In this document: positions 28,332 through 37,940 of the stretch, one piece after another | How positions within the stretch are numbered: position 1 is the first letter of the stretch | Layout of the letters: each line of letters begins with the position of its first letter | From: Treponema sp. | Lineage (GTDB): Bacteria; Spirochaetota; Spirochaetia; Treponematales; Breznakiellaceae | Direction of reading: 5' to 3' | NCBI GenBank assembly: GCA_031256635.1 | Contig: JAIRQF010000088.1 | Coordinates: 1-54,862, forward strand | DNA: 54,862 bases | Position numbers and translations under genes: made by a program | The notes under the pieces: generated by a model | The model's input: only the letters and a program-made list of their open reading frames with translations | The model's database searches: none | Told to the model about the DNA's origin: nothing

Positions 28332-29510
28332 ATGAATTACGCCGAAGAATCCCTGAAAAAACATTATAAATGGCGCGGAAAACTGGAAATTGTTCATAAG
28401 ATGCCGGTAACAACACGGGAAGATCTATCCCTTGCATACACCCCTGGCGTCGCGCAGCCTTGTCTTGAAATTCAGAAAAATCCTGAAAAAAGCTGGGAAC
28501 TGACCGGCCGCTGGAACACTGTCGCTGTTGTCACAGACGGCACAGCTGTACTTGGGCTCGGCGATATCGGCCCGGAAGCGGGAATGCCCGTAATGGAAGG
28601 CAAATGCGTATTGTTTAAGGCATTCGGCGGCGTAGACGCAATTCCCCTTTGTATAAGATCAAAAGAAATTGATGTAATTGTAGAAACTGTATCTGTGCTC
28701 GCGGGAAGTTTCGGCGGCATAAATCTGGAAGACATCTCCGCTCCGCGGTGTTTTGAAATTGAACGAAAATTAAAAAAGAAATGCGATATCCCGGTCTTTC
28801 ACGACGATCAGCACGGCACGGCGATAGTAACGTTAGCTGCACTTATTAACGCGCTTAAACTGACCGGAAAAAAAATAGAAAACATCAGCGTGGTTACGCT
28901 CGGCGCAGGCGCTGCCGGAATAGCCGTTATCCGTCTTTTACAGGCGGTAGGGCTTTCCGACGCGGTGCTGTGCGATCGCAAGGGGGCAATTTACAAAGGC
29001 AGGCCGGACTTGAGCGGAGAGAAGGAAGAAATTGCGCAAAATTCAAATAAACAAATGAAGAAGGGATCTCTTGGCGATGTTCTTCGCGGAGCGGATGTGT
29101 TTATCGGCGTTTCGGCCCCGGACACGGTAACGCCTGAAATGGTAAAATCAATGGCGCCTAACGCGATATTGTTTCCTATGTCAAACCCTGTTCCGGAAAT
29201 TATGCCGGATGCCGCAATCGCCGCGGGAGCCGCGGTAGTGGGAACAGGCCGCAGCGATTTTGCAAACCAGATCAACAATGTCCTTGCGTTTCCCGGTATT
29301 TTCCGCGGCGCGCTCGATGTCCGCGCAAACGATATCAACGACGAAATGAAAATCGCGGTATCATACGCTCTTGCGGGCCTTGTAAATGATGATGAACTGC
29401 GAAGCGATTACATTATTCCCGCGGCGTTCGACCCAAGAGTAAAAGACGCTGTGGCAAGGGCGGCATCTGAGGCGGCAATAAAAAGCGGCATCGCAGGCAT
29501 TAAATTATGA
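28332..29510 (+). CDS. NAD(P)-dependent malic enzyme
   Basis: YTPGVAQPCLEI, VVTDGTAVLGLGDIGPEAGMPVMEGK, FHDDQHGTAIV, VTLGAGAAGIA. Confidence 0.95.
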   Translation: MNYAEESLKKHYKWRGKLEIVHKMPVTTREDLSLAYTPGVAQPCLEIQKNPEKSWELTGRWNTVAVVTDGTAVLGLGDIGPEAGMPVMEGKCVLFKAFGGVDAIPLCIRSKEIDVIVETVSVLAGSFGGINLEDISAPRCFEIERKLKKKCDIPVFHDDQHGTAIVTLAALINALKLTGKKIENISVVTLGAGAAGIAVIRLLQAVGLSDAVLCDRKGAIYKGRPDLSGEKEEIAQNSNKQMKKGSLGDVLRGADVFIGVSAPDTVTPEMVKSMAPNAILFPMSNPVPEIMPDAAIAAGAAVVGTGRSDFANQINNVLAFPGIFRGALDVRANDINDEMKIAVSYALAGLVNDDELRSDYIIPAAFDPRVKDAVARAASEAAIKSGIAGIKL

Positions 29511-30073
29511 AAACAGGAAAAATAACTTTATTATTGGGGCCGATGTTCTCGGGGAAAAGTTCCATCCTGTTAAATGAAATTGACAAAGCGACAATCGCGA
29601 GAATTCCCTGCTGCATAATCAGGCCGAAAACGGATACAAGGGAATTTTTCACTCATTCAAAATGGGAATACAAAAGTTTTGACAATTACAATGTTGACGA
29701 TCTCAGGGATGTCCCTTCAGATCAATATGAAGTTATCTGCATAGACGAAGGACAGTTTTTCAATAGTCTTCTTCACTGCCTTGAATGGGCAAATCAGGGA
29801 AAGAGAGTATTCATTTCGGCATTAAACGGCGACAGGCATCAGAGCGAATGGAAGGCGACGCAGGAAATGATTCCGTTAGTTGACGAAATTGTTTTTCTCA
29901 AGGCTGTATGCTCAAGATGCGGCTCCTATGACGCGTCTTTCTCATACAAGGTAAATGATACAAGTTCTTCCCAGGTTGACATAGGCGGAAGCGCTGAAAG
30001 TTTTATTGCTCTTTGCAGGGGATGCCTTGAAGAAGAGAAACTTCAGATGAAGCTGTTTGACACTTTGACGTAA
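29507..30073 (+). CDS. tdk: Thymidine kinase
   Basis: LLLGPMFSGKSSILLNEI, VICIDEGQFF, CSRCG zinc motif; start overlaps the malic enzyme stop (ATGA). Confidence 0.93.
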   Translation: MKTGKITLLLGPMFSGKSSILLNEIDKATIARIPCCIIRPKTDTREFFTHSKWEYKSFDNYNVDDLRDVPSDQYEVICIDEGQFFNSLLHCLEWANQGKRVFISALNGDRHQSEWKATQEMIPLVDEIVFLKAVCSRCGSYDASFSYKVNDTSSSQVDIGGSAESFIALCRGCLEEEKLQMKLFDTLT

Positions 30074-30074
30074 A

Positions 30075-33053
30075 TTATTTAACATAAAAACTTTCAGGCG
30101 GCCCAAAATAAGATTTTAAAGGCTCCCTGCCTTTCCTGTATATCAAAATTCTTTCAAGTATAAGCCCTGAGTCAACCGCGCCTATGGAAATTTTATGAAT
30201 GCCGTTTTCGAAATTAAGCGATACTTCGCTTTTACGAATATTATCAAGCACACCCTGACACCAGTCATTATAGTGAGGGTCTCCCGCCTTAAAATCGGCG
30301 TGAACCGCAGTTATGGTATGCACACACTGCTTTGGCTGTACATACTGCGTACTCTGCTTTAAATGTGAAATATGCGAAGATATCAGAATAAAACGAAGAG
30401 GCCGTTTGTTTTGTACGGAATTAACGGGAGTTGTCCATATTTCCGCAGTATAGTCTCCCGCTTCTTCAATTAAAAACCTGTAAGTAAGATACGCCCTTCT
30501 GTCATTTTCACTGAAAAATTGCTCAGAAAAATCAGTTGTTGACGGGAAAACCTTCATACCGCCGCTCTTGTCAGCGCCTGCCGCGAAGCTGCTTCTTCCG
30601 TAATTTTTCAGTTCAACAAAGCGGCTTGCCGGTTTATCATTTAAACCATCGACATCATTTTTTGAACAAAAATGACTGGCTTCCATTGCGATGATTCCGT
30701 TATTTTCCAAAAATGTCATTGAAGGCAGGCTGTCCGTATCAACTATCCTTGCGTTAATCTCAACGGCGACTTTTGTTTCTTTATCTTTTATTAAAAGGTT
30801 CGCCGTTTGAATTCCGCCTGGCGGCTGTAATGAAGCAAGTTTCTGCTTGTTGCAGCGAATCACAATTTCTTCCAGAACTTCTACATTCCCGTTAAGGGCG
30901 CTTATTTCAAGCCAGCCGCACGGAGCGCTTTTTTCCTGCTCTTCAATGACAAAATCAAAATTTCCGATACCGTCATTTGCGATTTCAAGAATTACCTCAT
31001 CATTTCCGGCGTACAGAAAATCGTCGATTATTATTTTTTCAGGGCTTCCGTAGGCTTTTGTATAAATATCCTCACGATCTTTACGCGAAACTGCCATGCG
31101 CGGTTTATACGCGGGCTCTATCATGATACGCGGCGGATATCTGCAGTTATCTTCGTTCCATTTAACAAAGCCAATATGCTGCTCCAGTTCCATTCCGCTC
31201 CATTTGCCGTTTCTGAACATGGAAAAAACCTCAGCTAACGCACGGTCTTTTTCAATGCAGCCTGTAACAAGATCGGCGTAATCATTGGCGGTTTTTCTGC
31301 ACTGTTTCGCGTAATGTCTGTTTTTGCCCGCGTATAAATGCATCCGAAGAAGATTTATGCTTGACTTCGCGGGAAAATATATCATGCTGTAATAGGCTGT
31401 TTTGGCGTTTTCATTGTTTTTGGAAAGCATGGAATAAATTTCTTCATTTAAGGCGTCGATATCCGCCGCGAAAGCCAGCATTCTGTCGGTTTCCAGATAA
31501 TGACACGGATGATAAATATTTTCATTAAGCGCTTCGGGGCGTCTTGCCGCGTTCATTCTGATAAAACCATGAAGAACCCGCGCCATTTTTTCACGTAACG
31601 CAGGAGCGGTATCAGGGAAATTATTCATAAGCCACATTGATGTGTATTTATCAATACTGTTGGGCGCGCTTGTTCCCCATTTTTCAAAATCATAAGCGAG
31701 TTCCATAAAATAACTGAGCGGCACTTCATTGAATTTTAAATCTCCTACATTGACAATCCATATCTCCTTTATTCCGTAATCATATGCCATGCACATCTGC
31801 TCCCATGTCCGTTCAAAGGACGCGGACGGCATCCATTCATAGGAAATCGGGCCTCCGTGATAATCAAAATGATAATACATGCCAAAGCCGCCGTTGCGTC
31901 CGCGTATATCCTGCGCAGGCAGCGTCCGCATAAAGCCGAAATTATCTTCGCATAACATACAGATAACGCCGTCAAGCTCGTCCCAGTCCATTAAGCCTTC
32001 TGCCTGGGAACTACCGTAAAAATACGCTTCAACTTCCTTATATAAAGCCAGAACCTGGCGGACTTTGCCAAGATCCGGATTAACATGTTTTTTAATAAGC
32101 TCGCGCTGATTTTTAATAATGTCTTTTAATAAATCAATATTGTCCTTTAGTGAAGCGTTTTCACCCAACATGGAACTGTCGTGTTCTCCGCGCATTCCTA
32201 TAGTGATGATTTTTTCATATTTACCGCTTCTTGCAAGAGCGTCTTCCCAATATTTTAAAAGGCCTTTTTTATTTGTGTAATAATTCCACTCATTGCCGTA
32301 TACGGAGTCAGGTCCTTTAACTTTGGCCCATTCCTCACTGGCTCTCAGGCATGGTTCATGATGAGAGGCGCCAATCACAATGCCGTAAATATCAGCTAGC
32401 TCCTCGTTCAGACTGCCGGGTCCGTCCAAAGCAAATGAGGAAGACCACATCGCAGGCCACATAAAGTTTCCTTTAAGGCGCAGAAGAAGCTCAAAAACAT
32501 GATCGTACATTTCCGCCGTAAAGCCTCCAAAATGCCCGAATGTCCATTTTCCAAAACACGGCCATTCGTCATTAATAAAAAAACCGCGGTATTTAACGCT
32601 TGGCTCTTTGGAAACCGTTTCAATATCCTTTTTTATTTCCATGTTTTCATTGAAAACAGGCTCCGCGTCGCCCCAAAAATGCAAAGGAGATACTCCTATG
32701 TATTGTGACAGCGCGAACATGCCATAAATTGTTCCGCGCTTGTCGCTTCCGCAAACAAGTAAAATTTTTCCTTCGCCGTTAAAAGCGTCATTTATAAATT
32801 TAATCTGATAAACTTCATTTTTACCGCTGATTGCGCCCTGATCGAATTTTCCTTCATTTGCCAATTTATCCGCAAGCGGACTGTTTCCAATTGTCGCAAA
32901 TAATATGGAAATCTGCTGATTATTATTGGGCATTGATTCTGTAATGGCGGGAAGTAAACCGCTGACTTTTTCAAAATCCAGCGCGACTTTTTTCGCGATT
33001 CTTTTAACACCCTCAAACGCGGTTTTTTCAACAATGAAAATAAATTTATTCAA
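30075..33053 (-). CDS. GH115-like alpha-glucuronidase
   Basis: LLVCGSDKRGTIYGMFALSQYIGVSPLHFWGDAEP, RGFFINDEWPCFGKW, NFMWPAMWSSSF. Start proposed as TTG 33053 with AAAGGAG upstream, not the ORF start at 33173. Confidence 0.85.
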   Translation of the reverse strand: MNKFIFIVEKTAFEGVKRIAKKVALDFEKVSGLLPAITESMPNNNQQISILFATIGNSPLADKLANEGKFDQGAISGKNEVYQIKFINDAFNGEGKILLVCGSDKRGTIYGMFALSQYIGVSPLHFWGDAEPVFNENMEIKKDIETVSKEPSVKYRGFFINDEWPCFGKWTFGHFGGFTAEMYDHVFELLLRLKGNFMWPAMWSSSFALDGPGSLNEELADIYGIVIGASHHEPCLRASEEWAKVKGPDSVYGNEWNYYTNKKGLLKYWEDALARSGKYEKIITIGMRGEHDSSMLGENASLKDNIDLLKDIIKNQRELIKKHVNPDLGKVRQVLALYKEVEAYFYGSSQAEGLMDWDELDGVICMLCEDNFGFMRTLPAQDIRGRNGGFGMYYHFDYHGGPISYEWMPSASFERTWEQMCMAYDYGIKEIWIVNVGDLKFNEVPLSYFMELAYDFEKWGTSAPNSIDKYTSMWLMNNFPDTAPALREKMARVLHGFIRMNAARRPEALNENIYHPCHYLETDRMLAFAADIDALNEEIYSMLSKNNENAKTAYYSMIYFPAKSSINLLRMHLYAGKNRHYAKQCRKTANDYADLVTGCIEKDRALAEVFSMFRNGKWSGMELEQHIGFVKWNEDNCRYPPRIMIEPAYKPRMAVSRKDREDIYTKAYGSPEKIIIDDFLYAGNDEVILEIANDGIGNFDFVIEEQEKSAPCGWLEISALNGNVEVLEEIVIRCNKQKLASLQPPGGIQTANLLIKDKETKVAVEINARIVDTDSLPSMTFLENNGIIAMEASHFCSKNDVDGLNDKPASRFVELKNYGRSSFAAGADKSGGMKVFPSTTDFSEQFFSENDRRAYLTYRFLIEEAGDYTAEIWTTPVNSVQNKRPLRFILISSHISHLKQSTQYVQPKQCVHTITAVHADFKAGDPHYNDWCQGVLDNIRKSEVSLNFENGIHKISIGAVDSGLILERILIYRKGREPLKSYFGPPESFYVK

Positions 33054-33226
33054 AATACTGCCGCTCCTTTTAATCAGAATTATAACCCGAAACAGTCGGG
33101 CAATAAAAGCGATAAAAATTGTTGTATTTTCTAAAAACAACCATCGTAAAAAACTTATAAATGTGGCTGTCACTTTGTTGTTTATTTTCCGCGATACTAT
33201 GATATAATTTTTTATCAGACTATTTA

Positions 33227-34279
33227 ATGAAAAAATTGATAAGATATTATTTTTATCTTCTCATTATCATTGTTTCTGTTTCCTGCGCAAGCCGTCCTGT
33301 TACCGTTGCTACAAGAGAGGTTAATATCCGCCCGGTTGTCCCTCCTCCCCAGGATATCTCCAAAGATGTTATTCCGCCGTCTGTATCTCCAATTGAGCAA
33401 ATAATCGAAATGATTAAAAGAAACGGGGATGACATAGAGAAATATTTTATTATTGACAGTAACAGGCAGATTGTCGTTAAAGCTGATATATCAAATGAAG
33501 CGGGTATTTTTGAAATCACTTATGATTTGGATAATGCCGTAAAAGCGGGAAATTCAGGGTATGAAGTAGGTTTTACCCTATTGGAAAAAGAATCGGAATT
33601 GATACTTGAGGACTTCCTTGTATGGACGCCGCGCGCTGGTAACGCTGGGATTCTGCTGTCATTTGACGATGATTATATGGAAACATGGGAACGGTATCTG
33701 GATTTCTTTGATGAGTACGGAGCAAAAGTTACCTTCTTTATTATCGGAAATTATGTTCCTTTCAGTTCAATTGCGCTAAGCCGCGGGCATGATGTGGGGT
33801 TCCATACCCTTAGCCACCTGGATCTTCGCCAGTTGTCAGGGCCGGAATTTTATCTTGAAGCAATTGAGTCGGCGGAATCCTTCAGACAGGCAGGCGTTCC
33901 CGTATCTTCCCTGGCGTTCCCGTACGGTTTTTCCGAAGCGTGGATGTATGATGTTCTTTTGGAGCATTATTCCGTTCTTCGCGGATACGGGACAACATTC
34001 CGGCTGTACGACGGGGAAAAAATAGGCTCCTCCCACATAATTTCAAGAGCTATTGATAATACGGTGCTGCAGGGGGAGGACAATTTCGACCGGACGATAA
34101 GATCAATGCTCATGACTGTCAAATTCATGGATAAAAACTGGGTTTTACCCATAACCTCCCATGATATCTCAAACGCCGCCTGGGCCATAAGACACAGGCG
34201 GCTTGAGTACCTCCTTTGGACAGCGGAGGATTTAGGGCTGAAATTCTACCGTTTCAGCGACTTTCAGGGCAGCCGATAA
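33227..34279 (+). CDS. Polysaccharide deacetylase (NodB/CE4-like) lipoprotein
   Basis: Lipobox-like VSVSC; LLSFDDDYMETW...VTFFIIGNYV...GHDVGFHTLSHLDLRQL. Confidence 0.82.
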   Translation: MKKLIRYYFYLLIIIVSVSCASRPVTVATREVNIRPVVPPPQDISKDVIPPSVSPIEQIIEMIKRNGDDIEKYFIIDSNRQIVVKADISNEAGIFEITYDLDNAVKAGNSGYEVGFTLLEKESELILEDFLVWTPRAGNAGILLSFDDDYMETWERYLDFFDEYGAKVTFFIIGNYVPFSSIALSRGHDVGFHTLSHLDLRQLSGPEFYLEAIESAESFRQAGVPVSSLAFPYGFSEAWMYDVLLEHYSVLRGYGTTFRLYDGEKIGSSHIISRAIDNTVLQGEDNFDRTIRSMLMTVKFMDKNWVLPITSHDISNAAWAIRHRRLEYLLWTAEDLGLKFYRFSDFQGSR

Positions 34280-34384
34280 TGCTTGAATATTGAAATTTTT
34301 CGCTATACTTTTTTTACAAGGTATGTTAAAATAAGGGATATAAAACATTCCAGGAAGGAAAAAAAATTTTTTAAGGAGGAGTTT

Positions 34385-35032
34385 ATGAAACGCCTTGTTT
34401 TATTACTGTTGGTTTTAGGTATCGCAGCTTCGCTGTTTGCCCAGGTTTTACCGCAGCATCAGTTTGCGTCCGGCAATTGGGGATTAAGCAGCAACAGGCT
34501 TTATCAGAATGATGCCAACGCCAGACTCGCAAAGGTTAATATGCAGATACCTCAGAGCGGCACTATGATGTATCCGTTCAATGTCCGTTATGAGGGCGGC
34601 TTTGAAGACGGCCACGGCGGATTTGGAATTCACATTTTTATGGATACTGCGTTCAATGGAGCTTCATGGGGAGCCGGAAATTCATACCTTTTATGGCTGA
34701 ATTATGATGAACACCCAATCGCCAACAGCGGTATACCATATGGTCTTTCAGCTCAGGTTTACAAAAGTGTCAACAATTCTACCATGAATATGGTTGGTAA
34801 CTTCCCTCTGAATGAATATACGCCGTATCTGCTTGCGTCCGGAATCCTTAGCCAGCCGATTCCCGTTAACATTATGGTTAATGGCAACACCGGAGAAGTC
34901 AGGGTCTATGATCCTACCGATAGCACCGGAAAATTCTATTTCTATTTCAATCTCGATCAAAGAGATCTACCTTTAAGGGGAAACTGGATAGCATTAAGGA
35001 CAAACGGTTTAAAAGCATCGTTCGGCCAATAA
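34385..35032 (+). CDS. Secreted protein of unknown function
   Basis: AAGGAGGAG SD then MKRLVLLLLVLGIAASLFAQ signal peptide; ORF-track start at 34283 lacks a comparable SD. Confidence 0.75.
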   Translation: MKRLVLLLLVLGIAASLFAQVLPQHQFASGNWGLSSNRLYQNDANARLAKVNMQIPQSGTMMYPFNVRYEGGFEDGHGGFGIHIFMDTAFNGASWGAGNSYLLWLNYDEHPIANSGIPYGLSAQVYKSVNNSTMNMVGNFPLNEYTPYLLASGILSQPIPVNIMVNGNTGEVRVYDPTDSTGKFYFYFNLDQRDLPLRGNWIALRTNGLKASFGQ

Positions 35033-35051
35033 TTTAAACTGCGCAAAAAAC

Positions 35052-35098
35052 GGAGTTGTCTCCGGCGTGTAAACGCTGGATAACAACTCCTTTTTTTT
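35052..35098 (+). terminator. Rho-independent terminator
   Basis: GGAGTTGT...ACAACTCC with an inner CCGGCG/CGCTGG stem followed by 8 T. Confidence 0.88.
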
Positions 35099-35110
35099 GT
35101 CCGCGCTTTT

Positions 35111-37459
35111 TTATAAAAGCGATGAAATTTTTCCTGCGATATCCATGTAATTTTTCTGAGCGGCATTTTCACACAGCCAGGAAACAAGATTTTTATCCTC
35201 TTCATAATCAAAAGCTTCAATTTCTTTCATGGCGGCTTCTATCTCATTTACGGCGAATTGATTGCAGGCGTCACGCAGTTTTAATAATACCTCTCTGCGC
35301 GGTTTGTTTATTATTGGCTTTTCTTCCGGATCTTCACTGAATATATCATCAAGGCAGGCTGCCAGTTTTGTAACAGCTTCCAGGAACGCTGTATTATTAT
35401 CAAGCACAAACTTAAGATTACCGTCTTTAGCGGCCAATTCCAGCGCTTCCGCCATATTTCCGGCATCTTCGGCGCAAATACCGCGGCAGGCACTTTTTAT
35501 GCCGTGAATAATGATCGCGTAATTTGCGAGATTGGCGGTATTTACCTCTTTTAACGATTTAATAACGGGTTTAGTGTTGGACGCGAATGACTTCATTACC
35601 TGCATAAGGACTACCCAATCTCCATTAAAACGGTCAAGGCATTTGGCGATATCCAACCCGTCAATTTTTTCCGCTAACGCGCGTCTGTCTAACCCAATTC
35701 TTCTGTCTTTTTTACCGGAGCGTCTTTCATTTCCGGTGCGGTTATCAAATATCGTTTCGCCTCCGGTAACAACAATCTGCTGATCTGCCATGGTTTTTTC
35801 AATTTCTTCATTGCGCACCCATTGTTTTAGAATCAGGTCCAGTTTTTTTATGTCAACAGGCTTTGAAATAAACGCCTGAAAACCTTTACTCAGAAACATT
35901 TCCTCATTTCCGGGAAGGGCATTGGCGGTAAACGCGATTATAGGTATATTTTTTGCGTATTCCGTTCCAATTTCTTCGCGGATAATCCGCGTTGCTTCAA
36001 TTCCGTCCATTATCGGCATCATATGATCCATAAAAATCGCGTTATATTTAATTTTCTCTTCCCTAATGGCATCAATAGCCGCCTGTCCGCTTATTAAGGT
36101 ATCAATGCGCATTCTGTACGGTTTCAGCATACCGATTGCGACATCAAGATTGGTTATTACATCGTCTACAATAAGCACATTCGCGTAAGGATACGTAACA
36201 CGCGTAAGCCGGGAAAAACCGTGGTGTTTTTTATTGGTGTGATAATGAAAGTCTTTTAAACTTCTGATAACTTCAGGCTCAATTGTTTTAGCAGACGCCG
36301 CTTTTTGAGGCAGCTTAACCGTAAAAACACTGCCTTTGCCGTATTCGCTATCCACTGAAATGGAACCGCCCATCATATTCACCATCATTTTTGTGATAGA
36401 CAATCCAAGACCGGTTCCCTTAATCTCCCTGTTGGCCATCAGATCCATCTGAGAATAATCTGAAAACAGGATTTTAACATTTTCACGGGAGATACCGATG
36501 CCGGTATCCCTGACAGAAACAACAAGATTAATTAAATTTTCTTCCGCATGGTCGTCAGAAGCCGTTTTTTGATCTGTGCAGCTGACATTTAACTCTACAG
36601 ATCCTTCTTTTGTGTATTTAAACGCGTTGGATAAAAGGTTAATTAGGATTTGTTTAATACGGATATCATCTCCGAAAAAACGCGATGGCGTGTTATCGCT
36701 TATATTCAGAATAAACTCAACCGGTTCATCCCTTTTATGTATAATGCACTGGGAAATGGTATCGTTTATCATGCCGGCGGTATCATATTCAACCGGAATA
36801 ATCTCCAGTTTACCTTCTTCGATTTTTGAAATATCGAGAATATCATTTACAATGCCAAGCAGCGAATCGCCCGCGCTGCTGATTTTTTCAACATTATCGC
36901 GGGCTTCCCCGCTTAATCCTCCGGTTTCAAGGATCATTTCGGAAAGACCGATTACAGCGTTAAGAGGCGTTCGCATTTCATGGCTCATCTTGGCGAAAAA
37001 TTTGCTCTTTTCCTCTGCGGCCGCGAGTGCCGCCTGTATTTTATTAAATTGTTCCAGCGCGCGAATCTGATTAACAATTTGTATAAAATTTCGAACCCTT
37101 GACCTGACTATTTCCGGATTAAAAGGTTTATGTATAAAATCCGAGGCGCCAAGAGACAGTCCTTTCTCTTCATCTTCAGCGCTTTCAAGTCCCGTAATAA
37201 TAATTACGGGAATATGCCCTGTAATTTCGGATTTTTTTAAAACCGCCAGAACGTCAAATCCGTTAATATCAGGCATTATTACATCAAGTAAAACAAGATC
37301 GGGAAGATAATCACGGGCAATATCAATGGCTGAAGTTCCGCTTTTGGCGGTAAGTATCAGATATTCAGGATTAAGGATGTTATTTAAAAATTCCAGATTT
37401 AATTTTTCATCATCTACAACAAGCACACTGTTTCTTTTTGCTGTATCCATGCCTGCCAT
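35111..37459 (-). CDS. Soluble hybrid histidine kinase (REC-HisKA-HATPase-REC-Hpt)
   Basis: LVVDDEKLN...LVLLDVIMP; MSHEMRTPLNAVIG; GTGLGLSITKMM; IFMDHMMPIMDG; IIIHGIKSACRGI. Confidence 0.9.
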   Translation of the reverse strand: MAGMDTAKRNSVLVVDDEKLNLEFLNNILNPEYLILTAKSGTSAIDIARDYLPDLVLLDVIMPDINGFDVLAVLKKSEITGHIPVIIITGLESAEDEEKGLSLGASDFIHKPFNPEIVRSRVRNFIQIVNQIRALEQFNKIQAALAAAEEKSKFFAKMSHEMRTPLNAVIGLSEMILETGGLSGEARDNVEKISSAGDSLLGIVNDILDISKIEEGKLEIIPVEYDTAGMINDTISQCIIHKRDEPVEFILNISDNTPSRFFGDDIRIKQILINLLSNAFKYTKEGSVELNVSCTDQKTASDDHAEENLINLVVSVRDTGIGISRENVKILFSDYSQMDLMANREIKGTGLGLSITKMMVNMMGGSISVDSEYGKGSVFTVKLPQKAASAKTIEPEVIRSLKDFHYHTNKKHHGFSRLTRVTYPYANVLIVDDVITNLDVAIGMLKPYRMRIDTLISGQAAIDAIREEKIKYNAIFMDHMMPIMDGIEATRIIREEIGTEYAKNIPIIAFTANALPGNEEMFLSKGFQAFISKPVDIKKLDLILKQWVRNEEIEKTMADQQIVVTGGETIFDNRTGNERRSGKKDRRIGLDRRALAEKIDGLDIAKCLDRFNGDWVVLMQVMKSFASNTKPVIKSLKEVNTANLANYAIIIHGIKSACRGICAEDAGNMAEALELAAKDGNLKFVLDNNTAFLEAVTKLAACLDDIFSEDPEEKPIINKPRREVLLKLRDACNQFAVNEIEAAMKEIEAFDYEEDKNLVSWLCENAAQKNYMDIAGKISSLL

Positions 37460-37571
37460 TTTTCACCTCATTAAACGAAGTATAGCATAAAATTTATCAC
37501 CCATGTCAAAATAATAATCCAATTGAATAAAATTCTATTTCCTGCTACAAATTATAACAGGAAGGCAGAAT

Positions 37572-37940
37572 ATGACTGATAAAAAAACCGTACTGGCGAT
37601 TGATGACAATGTACAGCAGCTTGATGAATACAAGAATATGTTAAGCGCGAATTATGATCTTAGGCTTGTAAAATCCGCGGCAGAGGCCATAATTTTTTTA
37701 AACAGGGGAACCGCTGATATTATTCTTTTGGATATAGAAATGCCGAATATATCAGGGTTTACATTTCTTGAAGATATAAAAGCAATACCCGGTTATTCTG
37801 ATGTGCCGATAATAATTGTCAGCGGCAACAGCGGAGCGGAGTTCCTGGAAAGGGCAAAAAACTCACGCGCGTCGGATGTTCTGATCAAACCTGTTAAGCA
37901 GGAAACACTTATAAATACAATAGAAAGGGATTTTAATTAG
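37572..37940 (+). CDS. Stand-alone receiver-domain response regulator
   Basis: VLAIDDNVQQLDEY...IILLDIEMPNISG...IIIVSGNSG...DVLIKPV. Confidence 0.9.
   Translation: MTDKKTVLAIDDNVQQLDEYKNMLSANYDLRLVKSAAEAIIFLNRGTADIILLDIEMPNISGFTFLEDIKAIPGYSDVPIIIVSGNSGAEFLERAKNSRASDVLIKPVKQETLINTIERDFN

Noticed and set aside
29507-30073. Functional link between malic enzyme and thymidine kinase
   Set aside because: The ATGA overlap shows co-translation but no pathway connection is evident; likely ordinary operon packing.
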